A stretch of DNA of 64,000 nt, taken from assembly GCF_023159225.1 (NCBI RefSeq), contig NC_063172.1:61190828-61254827 (forward strand), read 5' to 3'. How positions within the stretch are numbered: position 1 is the stretch's first letter; each line of letters begins with the position of its first letter. Origin of the DNA: Perognathus longimembris pacificus. Lineage: Eukaryota; Chordata; Mammalia; Rodentia; Heteromyidae. Below the pieces are notes generated by a model that searched no databases, had not been told where the DNA came from, and saw only the letters and a program-made list of their open reading frames with translations. This document shows, piece by piece, positions 12,608 to 22,690 of this stretch. A program made the position numbers and the translations under genes.

Positions 12608-12805
12608 GCTGGGAATATGGCCTAGTGGTAGAGTGCTTGCCTCCCATACATGAAGCCCTGGGTTCAATTCCTCAGCACCACATATACAGAAAAGCCAGAA
12701 GTGGCACTGTGGCTCAAGGGGTAGAGTTCTAGCCTTGCTCAAAATGAAGCCAGGGGCAGTGCTTAGGCCCTGAGTTCAAGCCCCAGGACTGGCTAAAAAA
12801 AAAAA
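12608..12805 (+). mobile_element. IDL-Geo-like dimeric SINE
   Basis: Complete dimer with an A10 tail, in tandem with the copy ending at 12594. Confidence 0.88.
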
Positions 12806-13197
12806 GGTAAACCGGATTTTGCAATTCTGAACAAATTTCCATGTCACATTCTTGTGTGATATCCCCGAACCTTTAGTAAAACTGACCCCAAATATTCTAG
12901 GAAAAAAACCTTGTGCATTGCTACTTGGCAAGACCATCCAAACCATGGAGAGATCAACCATAGCTAGCCTAGTATGCTAGTGTCAGCAATTTCACAAGAC
13001 AAATCCCCAGAGGGAGAAAATACTAGACAGCAGGAACTAGGTCCACTAAGTCACTCTTCATCCAGCAATGATTCTCTTTGCATTGTTATCAGCAGATGAT
13101 CCATACTAGTAACATAACTTTCGTATTGCAACTTGAAATTGCTTGAGGGGGGATTTATATGCATATATGAAAATAGAATAATAAAATGTCAAAATCT

Positions 13198-13277
13198 GAG
13201 GGCCAAGGGACATGTCTCAATGGTAGAGCACCTGCCTAGCAAGTGCAAGGTCCTGAGTTCAAACCCCAGTGCCACAA
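13198..13277 (+). mobile_element. ID-like SINE monomer
   Basis: 'tctcaatggtagagcacctg' and 'gagttcaaaccccagtg'. Confidence 0.75.
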
Positions 13278-13599
13278 TAATAAGAAGAAAAATGTTTAAA
13301 GAAAGTACTGTGTGCACGGATTAATCAAAGTACATTGTGTACATGTATGGAAACATCACAAGGCAACCTCTTTGTGTAGTTAATATACAATAATTTAACA
13401 GACAGAAGAAATTTCCTGGACAAATCTATGACTTTTGCCTTAATTCTCCTCCTGCATAATCTTATCTGTTCCTCCAACTTTTATACTTTTGACCAATTTG
13501 TATTCATATTCCTGGTTCAGAAATCATCTCTCCTAGGTAGCTTTCAGACACATAAAAAACTTCTCCTCTACCTTTTCCAAAACCTGAGATTCTTTTAGT

Positions 13600-13812
13600 A
13601 GCATGCAATAGTCATACAAGGGGTTTCATTGTGATGTTTCCACCCATGTGCATAATGTATCCCAACTCAACCTATCACTCTCAACTCCCTACCTCTAAAC
13701 ATGTTTAAAGGTTTTGTTTTTGTTTTCATATACCCAAATAAATTCCAACCATATTCATCCTTTCACCTTTGTTCATTCTGTCCACCCCTACACCCCTTGT
13801 GCTTCTTTAGAA
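13600..13812 (-). mobile_element. Old L1-like 3' UTR relic
   Basis: The sequence around tacaaggggtttcattgtga resembles the piece at 37455-37735 and old L1 3' UTRs read on the reverse strand. Family not certain. Confidence 0.4.
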
Positions 13813-14063
13813 TAGGGTCTGCCTCTAGTTGCAATAACTAGCAACACACAAAACATAGTTTGTATTCAATTAGTATTAGTCGAATGCATAGGTATCACTC
13901 TTTTCCTCTGCCACTATTTTGAAGTAATTGGTGATTGTGGGAAAAGTTTTCCCACTGCACACACAAAACTTAAATTAAGAAGTAGCTTTCCCTTCGATCT
14001 CATCTCATCCCTTAAAATGAGTTATCGTGTACATGGTACTTCAATGTTTGGCAATTATTTTCA

Positions 14064-14279
14064 TTTTTGGCACTATTGGGGCTTGAACTCGGGGCTTCAA
14101 TGCTTTCTTGGGTGGCCTACCACCACTTGAGACACACCTCTAGCCTGGTTTGTTGCTGGTTATGTTCGATATGGTAGACTTTTCTGCCTGGGCTGGCTTT
14201 GAACTGCGATAAACTGAGAACCCCTGGATCCCAGCCTCCTAAGCAGCTAGAATTAGAGGCATGATTCACTGGCATCCAG
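14064..14279 (-). mobile_element. B1/tRNA-like composite SINE, degenerate
   Basis: Both halves recognisable with several indels. Confidence 0.72.
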
Positions 14280-14296
14280 CTTGTCTCTCCCTCTTT

Positions 14297-14521
14297 GGTC
14301 GGTTATAGGTCCTGAACTCTGTGCCTGGGCACTGTCCCTGTGTGCTCAACTCAAGGCTAGCGCTCTACCACTTGGAGCCACAGCGTCACTTCTGGTTTTC
14401 CTGGAGGTCCGAGAGTCTCACCGACTTTCCTGCCGGGGCTGCCTCTGAACCACCATTCTCAGATCTCAGCCTCCTGAGTCGGGAAGCGAGGATGACAGGA
14501 GTGAGCCACCCTCTCCCGGCT
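14297..14521 (-). mobile_element. B1/tRNA-like composite SINE
   Basis: Last SINE before the CpG island; several CpGs retained. Confidence 0.8.
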
Positions 14522-14615
14522 CTTTCTTCTTTCCACATAATAAACACGTTCATAGACTAAAGTGTGCTTTACATAAACACAGCATAGCTCGTATGATTAT
14601 GTGCTATGACATGCG

Positions 14616-14706
14616 AATAATATATATGTATATATGTGTGTGTATATATATATATATACATATATATACATATATATACATATACATATATATATATATA
14701 TATACA
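14616..14706. repeat. (TA)n/(TG)n tract
   Basis: Alternating purine-pyrimidine, about 170 bases before the CpG island. Confidence 0.9.
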
Positions 14707-15138
14707 CCCCTAATCTGAGTATGTATTCATGAACAGAACTGTCTTCTGTGGTTGTCAGGTTTATTTCTCAGGTGGTACTGGTGTGTGAACCTCGCTAGGC
14801 AAGAATTCTACTACTGGCGCCCTCGTCCCTCCCCCACCCAATGTCCTTTTTGCTTTTTTTTTTTTTTTTTAATATTTCATGGGCTGCCGGTGGCCTCCTC
14901 CCCGCCCTCTTGGCACGGAGATCCTGCGGCCCGCCCGCTCCTCCCGCCCGGCCTGGCCTTGAAGAGCAGCAGCACGCTCCACGATTGATCTGCCATCCGA
15001 TTCCAAAAACAACACAAATACACCAAAACCCCACTCTGGACTTCTCCCCGGAAGCCGCGGGCCCGGGCACCAGCGCCGTCGGCCGCCCGGCTCCCGCCGC
15101 TCCAGCCACACCCAGGGCGGCCGCGCCCGCTCCGGCCC

Positions 15139-15170
15139 TGCCCGGCCCGGCCCGGCCCGGCCCGCCCCCA
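15139..15170. repeat. (CCCGG)n pentamer tract
   Basis: Tandem cccgg units in the upstream half of the CpG island; imperfect at the edges. Confidence 0.8.
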
Positions 15171-15240
15171 TCGCCGGGCCTCGGGCCTCGGGCCTCAGCG
15201 CCGGCGCGAGAGGCGGCGACAGAATCGAACCCTCATTTCT

Positions 15241-15257
15241 CCCCCCCCCCCCCCCCC
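15241..15257. repeat. C17 homopolymer in CpG island
   Basis: A run of seventeen C precedes the GC boxes by about 130 bases. The opposite strand is G17, so quadruplex or i-motif formation is possible. Length is prone to assembly and polymerase error. Confidence 0.85.
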
Positions 15258-15386
15258 GCACCGCCATCGTCATCCGGCCGCCAGGGCTGCCCGCTCAAAC
15301 GTGCCGAGAGATCGGGACTCGCCTCGCCCGGCCCGGCTCGGCTCGGCTCGGCTGGGGCGCACGGGGGAGGACGCGGCCGGCGCGGA

Positions 15387-15496
15387 GGGGCGGGGCTCCG
15401 GGGGACTGGGCGGGGCTCCGGGCCGGCGGGCGCGGCCGGCGTGCGTGGCTCCACCTCTTTCCTCCGGCTGCGCCGGCGGCTGCAGCACTTCCGGGT
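15387..15496 (+). promoter_or_regulatory. RAB2A: Core promoter motifs: two GC boxes and an ETS site
   Basis: GGGGCGGGGC at 15387-15396 and GGGCGGGGC at 15408-15416 match Sp1/KLF sites, each followed by tccggg. CACTTCCGGGT at 15486-15496 matches an ETS/GABP site, a common start-proximal element of TATA-less promoters. No TATA box is visible at a suitable distance. Transcription probably starts shortly downstream, around 15500-15560, but the exact site cannot be read from sequence. Confidence 0.6.
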
Positions 15497-15499
15497 CGG

Positions 15500-15764
15500 C
15501 GCGGAGGCGGGGCGAAGGCGCCGCGGCGGCTGTTATTGTTCGGCTGGGCTGGGCCGGGCGCTGTCTCCCCTGCTTGCCCGCGGTTGTCAGTTCGTTCGTG
15601 CTTCCTCCCGGCCTCGTACTCGCGGCGGCGGCGGCGGCGACGACGACGACGACGGCGGGCGGGGCCTGGCGTTTCGCGGCTGAGTGGCGCCGGGGTGAGG
15701 GGCGCGGAGGAGGAGCAGCCGCGGGAGGAGGAGCCGTGTGCCCTGGCACGGAGCGGCCGCGGCC
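15500..15764 (+). other. RAB2A: RAB2A 5' UTR (inferred start)
   Basis: The region between the ETS site and the ATG has no upstream ATG, so no conventional uORF. It is GC-rich and contains (CGG)5(CGA)5 at 15623-15652 and purine-rich gag/gga runs at about 15700-15733. Strong secondary structure in the mRNA leader is likely. The 5' boundary is a guess. Confidence 0.6.
15623..15655 (+). repeat. (CGG)5(CGA)5 triplet tract in the 5' UTR
   Basis: Five CGG units (15623-15637) are followed directly by five CGA units (15638-15652) and a further CGG. It lies 110-140 bases upstream of the start codon on the coding strand. Confidence 0.85.
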
Positions 15765-15810
15765 ATGGCGTACGCCTATCTCTTCAAGTACATCATCATC
15801 GGAGATACAG
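15765..15810 (+). CDS. RAB2A: RAB2A coding exon 1 (residues 1-15 and first base of codon 16)
   Basis: The exon reads MAYAYLFKYIIIGDT plus the first base of Gly16, then the donor gtgagg at 15811. It supplies beta-strand 1 and the first half of the P-loop GDTGVGKS, which binds the nucleotide phosphates. The start is firm: the ATG has G at -3 and G at +4 in a gcggccATGG context, no other ATG lies in the roughly 260 bases upstream, and the protein begins exactly where mammalian RAB2A begins. Ala at residue 2 favours RAB2A over RAB2B. Base composition is very GC-rich because the exon lies inside the CpG island. The exon is too short to stand out as an open frame; it was found by reading the conserved N-terminus. 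Confidence 0.97.
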
Positions 15811-15934
15811 GTGAGGGCCCCCCCCCACCCCGGGCGCGGCCGGGCTGGGGTCGGCGGCCTCCCGCTCCGGGGCCGGGAGGCAAACGGCGCCGGGCGGAGG
15901 CGCGGGCGCGGGCTCGGGCTCCGCCCGGCGCCTC

Positions 15935-15958
15935 CCGCCCGCCCGCCCGCCCGCCCGC
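15935..15958. repeat. (CCCG)6 tetramer tract in intron 1
   Basis: Tandem cccg units about 125 bases after the exon 1 donor, still in the CpG island. Confidence 0.8.
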
Positions 15959-15988
15959 GTCGCTCCATTTCCGCAGTGCTGGAGCTGG

Positions 15989-15996
15989 TGACGTGG
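15989..15996 (+). promoter_or_regulatory. TGACGTGG motif (CRE/UPRE-like)
   Basis: TGACGTGG in the CpG island, about 180 bases into intron 1, matches the ATF/CREB-type core and the unfolded-protein-response element TGACGTGG. A single 8-mer is weak evidence; its position in the open promoter region is the only support. Confidence 0.35.
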
Positions 15997-16394
15997 GCTG
16001 TGCGAGCGGCCGCGGCCTGGCCGGGCCCGGCCTGCCACCTCCGCCCCGGGCCGGGCCTGCCGCCCAGCCCCGCCGCGGCAGCAGCCGTTTGCCCACGCCG
16101 AGGCGGGAGAGTGTGTCACCGACCGCACGGGTGACCCGGCCCGGAGCCGTCGGGGCTCCGACCCTTTCCCCGGGGCCCGTCCCCTAGGTCTCTCGCCGGC
16201 CCCCTGCAAGGGAAGCGGGAGGCCGCCCAAGTGGGGCCGGTGACAGGGCCGGGGGTGGAGGGGCTGGTTCCGGCACGAATCCGACCGAGGCCTAGGCCGG
16301 GCGCACCCCGACGTGGGCAAGCCAGCTGAGGAGAGACACCTTTGAAATGCTCATTTTTTTAACCCCTTCGGCTCCCGAGTCAGAATAAGTCACA

Positions 16395-16402
16395 TCACGT
16401 GA
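16395..16402 (+). promoter_or_regulatory. TCACGTGA palindrome (CLEAR/M-box-like E-box)
   Basis: ATCACGTGAC at 16394-16403 matches the extended E-box bound by TFEB/TFE3/MITF and USF factors in nine of the ten bases of GTCACGTGAC. It sits at the 3' edge of the CpG island, about 585 bases into intron 1. Confidence 0.45.
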
Positions 16403-16456
16403 CTTGATGGCTGCGCCATCCCTTTAAAGCACTGAAGAGTTCTTGGGCTTGCTTGC

Positions 16457-16462
16457 CACGTG
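16457..16462 (+). promoter_or_regulatory. Second CACGTG E-box
   Basis: CACGTG in the context gccacgtgta, 61 bases downstream of the first E-box. Confidence 0.4.
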
Positions 16463-18327
16463 TAACCTGGAGTTCTTGGCCTTGGTGGTGAAGCCGGGCC
16501 GATCGGGGTGCAAGTGCCCTGGGTGTGTGCATTATATATACTGTGTATGTGCAGAGGTCGTTGATATTTTTTAGTTGGTCAAGTCTGTGGTCACAAGATT
16601 GAAGCAGGGGGGAAAAAACGTCTCCCAGAGAAGAAAATAAAGCAGTTGTAAAATATTTTTTAATACCTGTGATTTGGACCTTACTTTGAACCTAATAATA
16701 AACCTAAGGCAGGTTGCAGGTGTTACAACTATTAATATACCAGAGTCTGATTTCAGTGGTGACTCTTGCACAACTTTGGACCCCTTTGCACAACTTTGGA
16801 AATGTAAGCAGCAGCCTTGTGGTTGCACTAATGATGAAGCATGTTCTATAAGTCATTGTGGAAGCCGCCTAGAAGAAAACTTTTCTGCCGCAAATTTGTT
16901 TTTTTTTTTTTCAGCAAGATTTCTTACGTGTGTGTTGGTAGGGGCTGGGCAGTTTTATATGTAAAAGTGTGAAATCCTGGATAAAGCAGTGTTTTGCAGA
17001 TGTTGCAAATTTAGAAACTTTTAAAAAAAAAAAGGTTGTACTGTATTTGGAAGGAGAAGGAAGGAGGGTTCGAAACCATTTAGGTTATTAAAATAAAGTT
17101 GGAGAGAGATGTTGAGAAATAGAAGAGTGAGTCTGGCCACTTGGTTATATGAGCACCAGCCACCTTAGGCTTTGCAGATTGTCTTCCATGTCTCTACATG
17201 AGTAAATAAAGTATTGCTAGGGGAGTTTCGGGGTTCCCTTTTCATGAAAAGTGTTATTAAATGAAAAGTGCCATTAAAATGGAAGACACTCCTTTCTTGG
17301 CATTGCTGCATCCCATGACCTAGTTCAGACATTGAATACTTGACACTGGACTGTGTGGGGTATCACTTCCTCCCACTCCAGTTCAACCAGTACTTTTCAC
17401 TCATCTTAATCTTCCTGAAGCATGGGTGTCAGAATGTCCTGACATTTTTCTAGTTTGCTCACTCACATTTTTCTAGTTTGACCTTCAGTGAACTCCGTGT
17501 TTTAGTCCCTATCTGCTTTCCCTACTCCTCATCTTGCTTCTGCCAGCGAAGTCTAGCCATTGGTTTCTGGGGATTTCTCCCGGTATGTGGAATGCCTTCT
17601 GCCACAGTTCTCCCTGTAAAATAGTATCAGTCCTTCAAATTCTTACCCAAGGTATACATCAAGCCATGACTGTATGCCAAAATTCTCCTGGTATCCTGGT
17701 TGCAAGTGACTCTTTCTTTTCTGAAGTTAATGTCTTTCAAGTTGTACCATTCTTCTAAATGTCATACCCAGACTGCTTTATTTTCTGGATACTTGTGTAG
17801 GCATCCATATTTGATCATAGTCTCGTTAGCTCTGTTTCAGAAAGAGCCAAGTAAAAAGTAGACCACATACATGTAGTTAAATTAGTAACCAGATGCCACT
17901 GTGTTCCTGTTAATGTACATTGATAACTTACAGATTTCTGTAGCACTTTTCTGATGTTTTCTTGCTTATTGGTTGTGCTTAAAATCATTTACTATATTTA
18001 CTTAATTCCAAGTATACCCCTAGTTGTAATATGGCCCTTCTTTGAAAAAATGATATTAAATCAGTATTTTGTAGCCCAATTCTGATTTTAAAAAAATCAT
18101 AGCGTAAAAAAGATGCATCTTAGAATGAAGGAAATTGCTAATTTTCCTGTCACTCACTTTGCCTAGCCTTAAATCAGTCATTCTTGGCTTTTCCTGCTGT
18201 CAGAGTATGTGCTGTAAAATGAGAATAAATGTGTGAAAGTGCTTTGTTTTTTTCTCTGTAGAGGAAGATATATGCATTTTTCCTTACCTAAGACCTCTCT
18301 TTCATTGAAGCAGTTTTAGCCACCTGT

Positions 18328-18541
18328 GCTTTTTTTTTTTTTTTTTCTTTTTTGCCAGTCCTGGGCCTTGGACTCAGGGCCTGAGCACTGTCCCTGGCTT
18401 CTTTTTGCTCAAGGCTAGCACTCTACCACTTGCCACAGTGCCACTTCTGGCTTTTTCTATATATGTGGTGCTGAGGAATCAAGCCCAGGGCTTCATGCAT
18501 GCAAAGCAAGCACTCCTACCACTAGGCCACATTCCCAGCCC
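18328..18541 (-). mobile_element. IDL-Geo-like dimeric SINE with TSD
   Basis: gaagcagtttta flanks it at about 18308-18319 and 18543-18554. Long T tract, then gccag. Confidence 0.9.
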
Positions 18542-18704
18542 AGAAGCAGTTTTAAAACTTTTACAGGAACATGATGATAACTGTATTCTTAGTATACAAC
18601 TAAATACAGTTTTAATGTAGGTTTTATTAGTAGTGTCTTAAAATAAAATAATTTAAGACAATATCATTTAAATCTAGATATGTTTTTAGATATATGTTTT
18701 AGAA

Positions 18705-18736
18705 ATTTGTTGCCATATCTAGATATGGCAACAAAT
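18705..18736. repeat. Perfect 32-bp palindrome with no spacer
   Basis: ATTTGTTGCCATATCT is followed immediately by its exact reverse complement. Pairing stops at both ends. It lies in AT-rich unassigned sequence of intron 1, 150 bases after an IDL-Geo-like SINE. Confidence 0.95.
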
Positions 18737-18989
18737 AACTGTCAAGAGAAAAATTGGAATAAACCTTTTATTTTTGCTCCTAAAATTTCTAGCATCTGTG
18801 TATTGTTTTAACTTCATAACTAACTCTTTTTGCCCTTTAGCTAGATACATAAAGGCACAAACTGATGGCGTCTTTACTTCTGTCTGAAATGCCCTTGCCC
18901 TGCCTCAAAAAAGAAGAAAGATTGTAGAAACCTTGTTACTTTTTTATTCTTACCTTTTTGTTCTTTGTTTTTGTTTTTGTTTTTTGTTT

Positions 18990-19094
18990 CTTGGTTGAAG
19001 ACAGAGTCTTGCTATGTAGACAAGACTGTCCTTGAACTGGATATTTCCCCATCTCCTCCCAAAGTGCTGGAATTATAAGCTCTGGCCACACTGG
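18990..19094 (-). mobile_element. B1-like SINE
   Basis: 'gagtcttgctatgtagac' and 'aaagtgctggaattataag'. Confidence 0.7.
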
Positions 19095-19098
19095 CTGT

Positions 19099-19320
19099 TT
19101 TCTTTCTCTTCTTTTCCTTTTCTTTCTCCCTCCCCTCCCTCCCCTCCCCTCCCTTCCTTCCTTCCTTCTTTCCTTCCTTGCTTCCTTCCTTCCTTCCTTC
19201 CTTCCTTCCTTCCTTCCTTCTTTCCTTCCTTCCTTCCTTCCTTCTTTCCTTCCTTCCTTCCTTCCTCCTTTCCTCCCTTGCTCCTTCTCTCCCTCCTTCT
19301 TTCTTTCCTTTCCTTTTTTT
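19099..19320. repeat. (CTTC)n polypyrimidine tract
   Basis: About 220 bases almost free of purines on the coding strand; only a few g and a. Confidence 0.95.
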
Positions 19321-19552
19321 TGTGGACTGTGAGGCTTGAACTCAGGCCTGGGCACTGTCCAGTGGCTCAAGGCCAGCGCTCTACCAATTAAGCCACAGCA
19401 CCACCTCCAGTTTTTGAATGGTTAATTGGAGACGAGAGTCTCATGGGAACTTCTCTGATCCTGCTGGTTTTGAACCAAGATTCTGATTGTATCCCAGCCT
19501 CCTGAGTAGCTAGGATTATAGGCATGACCCTGAGCCACCTATGCCCCAGCTC
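19321..19552 (-). mobile_element. B1/tRNA-like composite SINE
   Basis: Abuts the pyrimidine microsatellite at its 3' end. Confidence 0.82.
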
Positions 19553-20017
19553 TTTTTTTTTTAAGATAATGACAAACTCCACCTTTCTCTCTTGCTTTAC
19601 ACTAGTTCCGTCTTCTTTACCCTCACTCATTCTCTGTTCCAGTGCCTTTCCTCCCCTATTTCTGCTGGGGTTTTGAATAATTTTTATTAGAAATGTTTTT
19701 GACTGTGTTTTAGATAATAGTGGTATGCATTTGGTGATTTTTTTTTAATAAGCCTTTGTGCCCTTGGGGGAGGTGCTGCCAAGCTTTATTGAGAAGATGA
19801 TGTTTGAGCTGAAATTAGAGCAATGAGATAAATTTGCCACATGGGCCTGGGAGAATGTCTTTAGCTCAGAGGAAGTATGCATTTGAATCTAGGAGAGTAA
19901 CCTGGGTTAGAGATTTGGGTACTAATAAAAGGAACACTCACTATGGGTGAGTTCATCATTGGAACTGTTACAGTTACAAAGTTTTAGTAGGGAAATAAAC
20001 ACTTTTCTTTTCCTGAC

Positions 20018-20250
20018 AGTTGTGGGGCATGAACTTTGGGTCTGGGCACTGTCCCGAGCTCCTCAGCTCAAGGCAGTGCTCTACCACTTTGAGCCACAGT
20101 GCCACTTCTTGTGTGCTGGTGGTTAATTGGAGATAAGGGTCTGTCTCACTGCCTTTCCTTCCCCGGGCTGGCTTTGAACCTTGGTCCTCAAATCTCAGCC
20201 TCCTTCCTGAGTAGCTAGGATTACAGGCGTGAGCCACCAGCTCCCAGCCA
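20018..20250 (-). mobile_element. B1/tRNA-like composite SINE
   Basis: Complete, ending 'ggcgtgagccaccagctccc'. Confidence 0.87.
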
Positions 20251-20740
20251 TAAAAATTCTTATAACAAGTAGTTATTAATAAACTACTCTGAGAAATGCC
20301 TCCCCAGATTTACTTCTCTACCTGTCCCCTTCCTTTCTTTGGCATAAAGGCTCGTTGATTATAACGTTTCAAATAGCTGCAGAGTGAAATTATATATAAT
20401 ACTTCCACAATGCAAGCTCTTGTTTATTTGATGAGAATAATTATGGAGCACTTGCAAAACCATTAACAAATGGAGATCTGATCGAGTTGCCTTTCTGAAA
20501 TAAAATAGGCGATGAATATTGACAGAGAAAGCTTGAGTGTGATGGTAAGGAATGTGATCAGGTGAGGAGACTTAGAAGTATGAATCAAATAGAAAGACCT
20601 GGAATTACAGTATTGAGTCTACAGAAGAGACAAATCCAGAGAAGGAGTGGTCACAGTGTCAAATGCTCTAGAAGTCTGAGACGGTTAAAATGGCTAGAGT
20701 GCCATAGTATTTTGCACTGTTGGATTAAGCAGTGAATGAC

Positions 20741-20858
20741 AAACCAGTGTGGTGGTTCACCTCAGTAATCCCAGCACTCATGAGTCTGAAGCAGGGAATC
20801 TTGAGTGTAAGGTTAGCCTGGGCTACACAGTAAGACCCCGTTCCCTAAACACAAAACA
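20741..20858 (+). mobile_element. B1-like SINE
   Basis: 'gtaatcccagcactcatgag' and 'cctgggctacacagtaagac'. Confidence 0.8.
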
Positions 20859-21689
20859 GAAGTGAATAGGGCAGGGCAAAATAAGTTATAGAAGTGTAAC
20901 ATATAGTTTGATTTGTGTTTTTAAATTAATTATGGATTTTTATGTATGCAGTATTAATGTGTAGAAAAATCCTGAACTTTATAGTTAGTTACTTTTAGGA
21001 ATGAGAAAATTCTACTTGTAGGAAAGCTGGTATTGATGAGACAGGCCGTTTTCTGTTGTGAGGTTTCTTCCTTTTTGTTTTGAAGTTTTAAGGAATATCA
21101 AATACAGTGTCCATACATTTAATGAAAGAGACTGGAAGTTGATCTGGAAAGCATGGGCTATTTCACTGAAGAGTGTGTGTGAAATTTTAAGAGTAGAAAG
21201 ACTTGGTTGTAACATCAGGTTAGCTAGCAGTGTTTGTACATGCATGTATTTTAAGATAGAAAAGGCTTGAGATTGAAAGTTTGAAAATAGGTGAGTAGTG
21301 GGGAGGAACAAAATTCCTGGAGACTTGAGGAAGGAATGAGAGTAGATTCTCTAGATAGTGAAGGGTGGGGTTTTGTTGTTGTTACTAGTTTTTATAAATT
21401 CTCTCTCTCCTTCCCCCGTCTGTCTCTTTGTCCCTTCCTCCCTTCCCGTCTTTTTGGTAGTTATTTGGATAAGAGTCTCTTGAATTTGTCTGCCAGGACT
21501 GCCTGTGAACATCTGTCACGGGATTACAAGTGCTAAATGCTAGCACACACACACACACCCCATAGCTCAGTACAAATTTTAAAGAAAAAAGACTTCTTTT
21601 GGAGATTCAGATTTGAAAATTTCAGGGTTTGTTGTTGTTGTTTTGTTTTAGATTTTGTGAGTCACCTAGGAAAATAATTCTGAGGTAAA

Positions 21690-21812
21690 TTTTGGTGATG
21701 GTTGTACAGCATCATGAATGCACTTATTACTTCTGGACTATATCCCTAAAAGTGCTTAAGATATTTAAACTTCATTATACATATTTTACCACAATAAAAA
21801 AGTGAAAGAAAT
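21690..21812 (+). mobile_element. Ancient L1 3' end relic
   Basis: The pattern 'gatggttgtacagcat ... attttaccacaataaaaaa' is typical of old mammalian L1 3' termini. Heavily diverged. Confidence 0.5.
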
Positions 21813-22151
21813 AAAAAGAAAAATGCTTTGGTGACCCAGTGCCCAGAAATTTTCATTTGTTATACTTGAGATAGAGTTCATTGTTATATTTATAGCAAGA
21901 AGCACTAATTGTCTAACTACATGAGCAGATTTGTTAAAAGTATTTTTAGACAATTGGAAAAAATAAGCTGGGAAGTTTTATTCTAAGATACATCATGTAT
22001 ATAAAGAACAATATAATATGCATGCTTAGTGTTAATAGTTTTATAGAATAAAAAAAGATCCTATGTTTAAAGAATATATATCAACACACCTCTTCCTCAT
22101 TTCTGCTAGTTTAAGTTTTATATTAATCCACCCAGACTTTTTTTTTTTTAG

Positions 22152-22220
22152 TGATAAGATTTGGAGATTGAACTCAGTGCCTTGTTTATGCTAAGCAAAC
22201 TGAGCTACATTCCTAGCCTT
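22152..22220 (-). mobile_element. ID-like SINE monomer, degenerate
   Basis: 'ggagattgaactcagtgcc' and 'ctacattcctagcc'. Confidence 0.55.
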
Positions 22221-22330
22221 TGAGGTTTTGAGATGGGCCTTCATTGAGTAGCTGTGGCTGACATGGAATTTACTGTGCAAAGAAAAGCTAGCTTTGGACT
22301 CAAACATCCTGTTGCCTTTGCTTTTTCTTT

Positions 22331-22541
22331 TCTTTTTTTTGGCTAGTCCTGGTGCTAGAACTCAGCGCCTAGGCACTGACCCTGAGCTTCTCTTTTGCTC
22401 AAGGCTAGCAGTCTAACACTGCCACTTGAGCCACAGCACCACTTCCAGCCTTTTCTATATATGTGCTGCTGAAAAAAATCGAACTCGGGGCTTCATGCAT
22501 GCTAGGCAAGCACTCTACCACTTAGCCACATTCCCAGTCCT
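22331..22541 (-). mobile_element. IDL-Geo-like dimeric SINE
   Basis: Complete dimer with small insertions ('ctaacactgcc', a6 run). Confidence 0.85.
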
Positions 22542-22665
22542 GTGCTTTTCTGTATATTTGTTAAAGCATGTCTAAAATAAACTATTTAGTTTTGCTTTCA
22601 TTTAGTGTATTTAGTTGTTTGGTTCATAAGATAAAAATTAAAACATGCATAAAACATACCTCCTA

Positions 22666-22690
22666 ATATCATCTAGAATTTAGATGATAT
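22666..22690. repeat. Short inverted repeat, 10-bp arms
   Basis: ATATCATCTA, five bases, then TAGATGATAT. Perfect arms; could be chance in AT-rich DNA. Confidence 0.6.

Larger units (their letters stand above)
1..14879. other. Intergenic region upstream of RAB2A
   Basis: No coding exon, RNA gene or conserved protein frame was recognised apart from L1 remnants. The repeats listed separately occupy much of it. Stretches in which I see nothing identifiable are about 2770-3350, 3930-4840, 5034-5477, 5546-5880, 6147-6680, 7460-8230, 9700-11500, 12025-12410, 12806-13197, 13278-13600 and 13815-14060. In human the gene upstream of RAB2A is CA8, but nothing of it is seen here. Confidence 0.7.
14880..16330. 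promoter_or_regulatory. RAB2A: CpG island spanning RAB2A promoter, exon 1 and start of intron 1
   Basis: Base composition changes abruptly from AT-rich repeats to GC-rich, CpG-dense sequence near 14880 and back near 16330. It contains GC boxes, an ETS motif, CGG/CGA triplets and the only ATG with a Rab protein behind it. This is the usual architecture of a TATA-less housekeeping promoter, in keeping with the broad expression of RAB2A. Several long open frames cross the island on both strands, but they follow from stop-poor GC-rich sequence. The island is free of recognisable SINEs, unlike both flanks. Confidence 0.9.

Noticed and set aside
1..14879. Possible 3' end of an upstream gene (CA8 expected from human synteny)
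   Set aside because: No carbonic-anhydrase-like codons or splice-bounded conserved frame was found.
14841..16320. Several open frames of 100-280 codons on both strands across the CpG island
   Set aside because: Composition is Ala/Pro/Arg/Gly-rich in every frame, as expected of stop-poor GC-rich DNA; they overlap the RAB2A promoter, exon 1 and splice donor.
16771..16802. Direct repeat of tgcacaactttgga
   Set aside because: Two short copies only, 7 bases apart; likely a local slippage duplication without further support.
18936..19391. Low-complexity Lys/Glu/Gly/Arg or Phe/Leu/Pro/Ser open frames
   Set aside because: They are translations of the polypyrimidine tract and neighbouring SINE.
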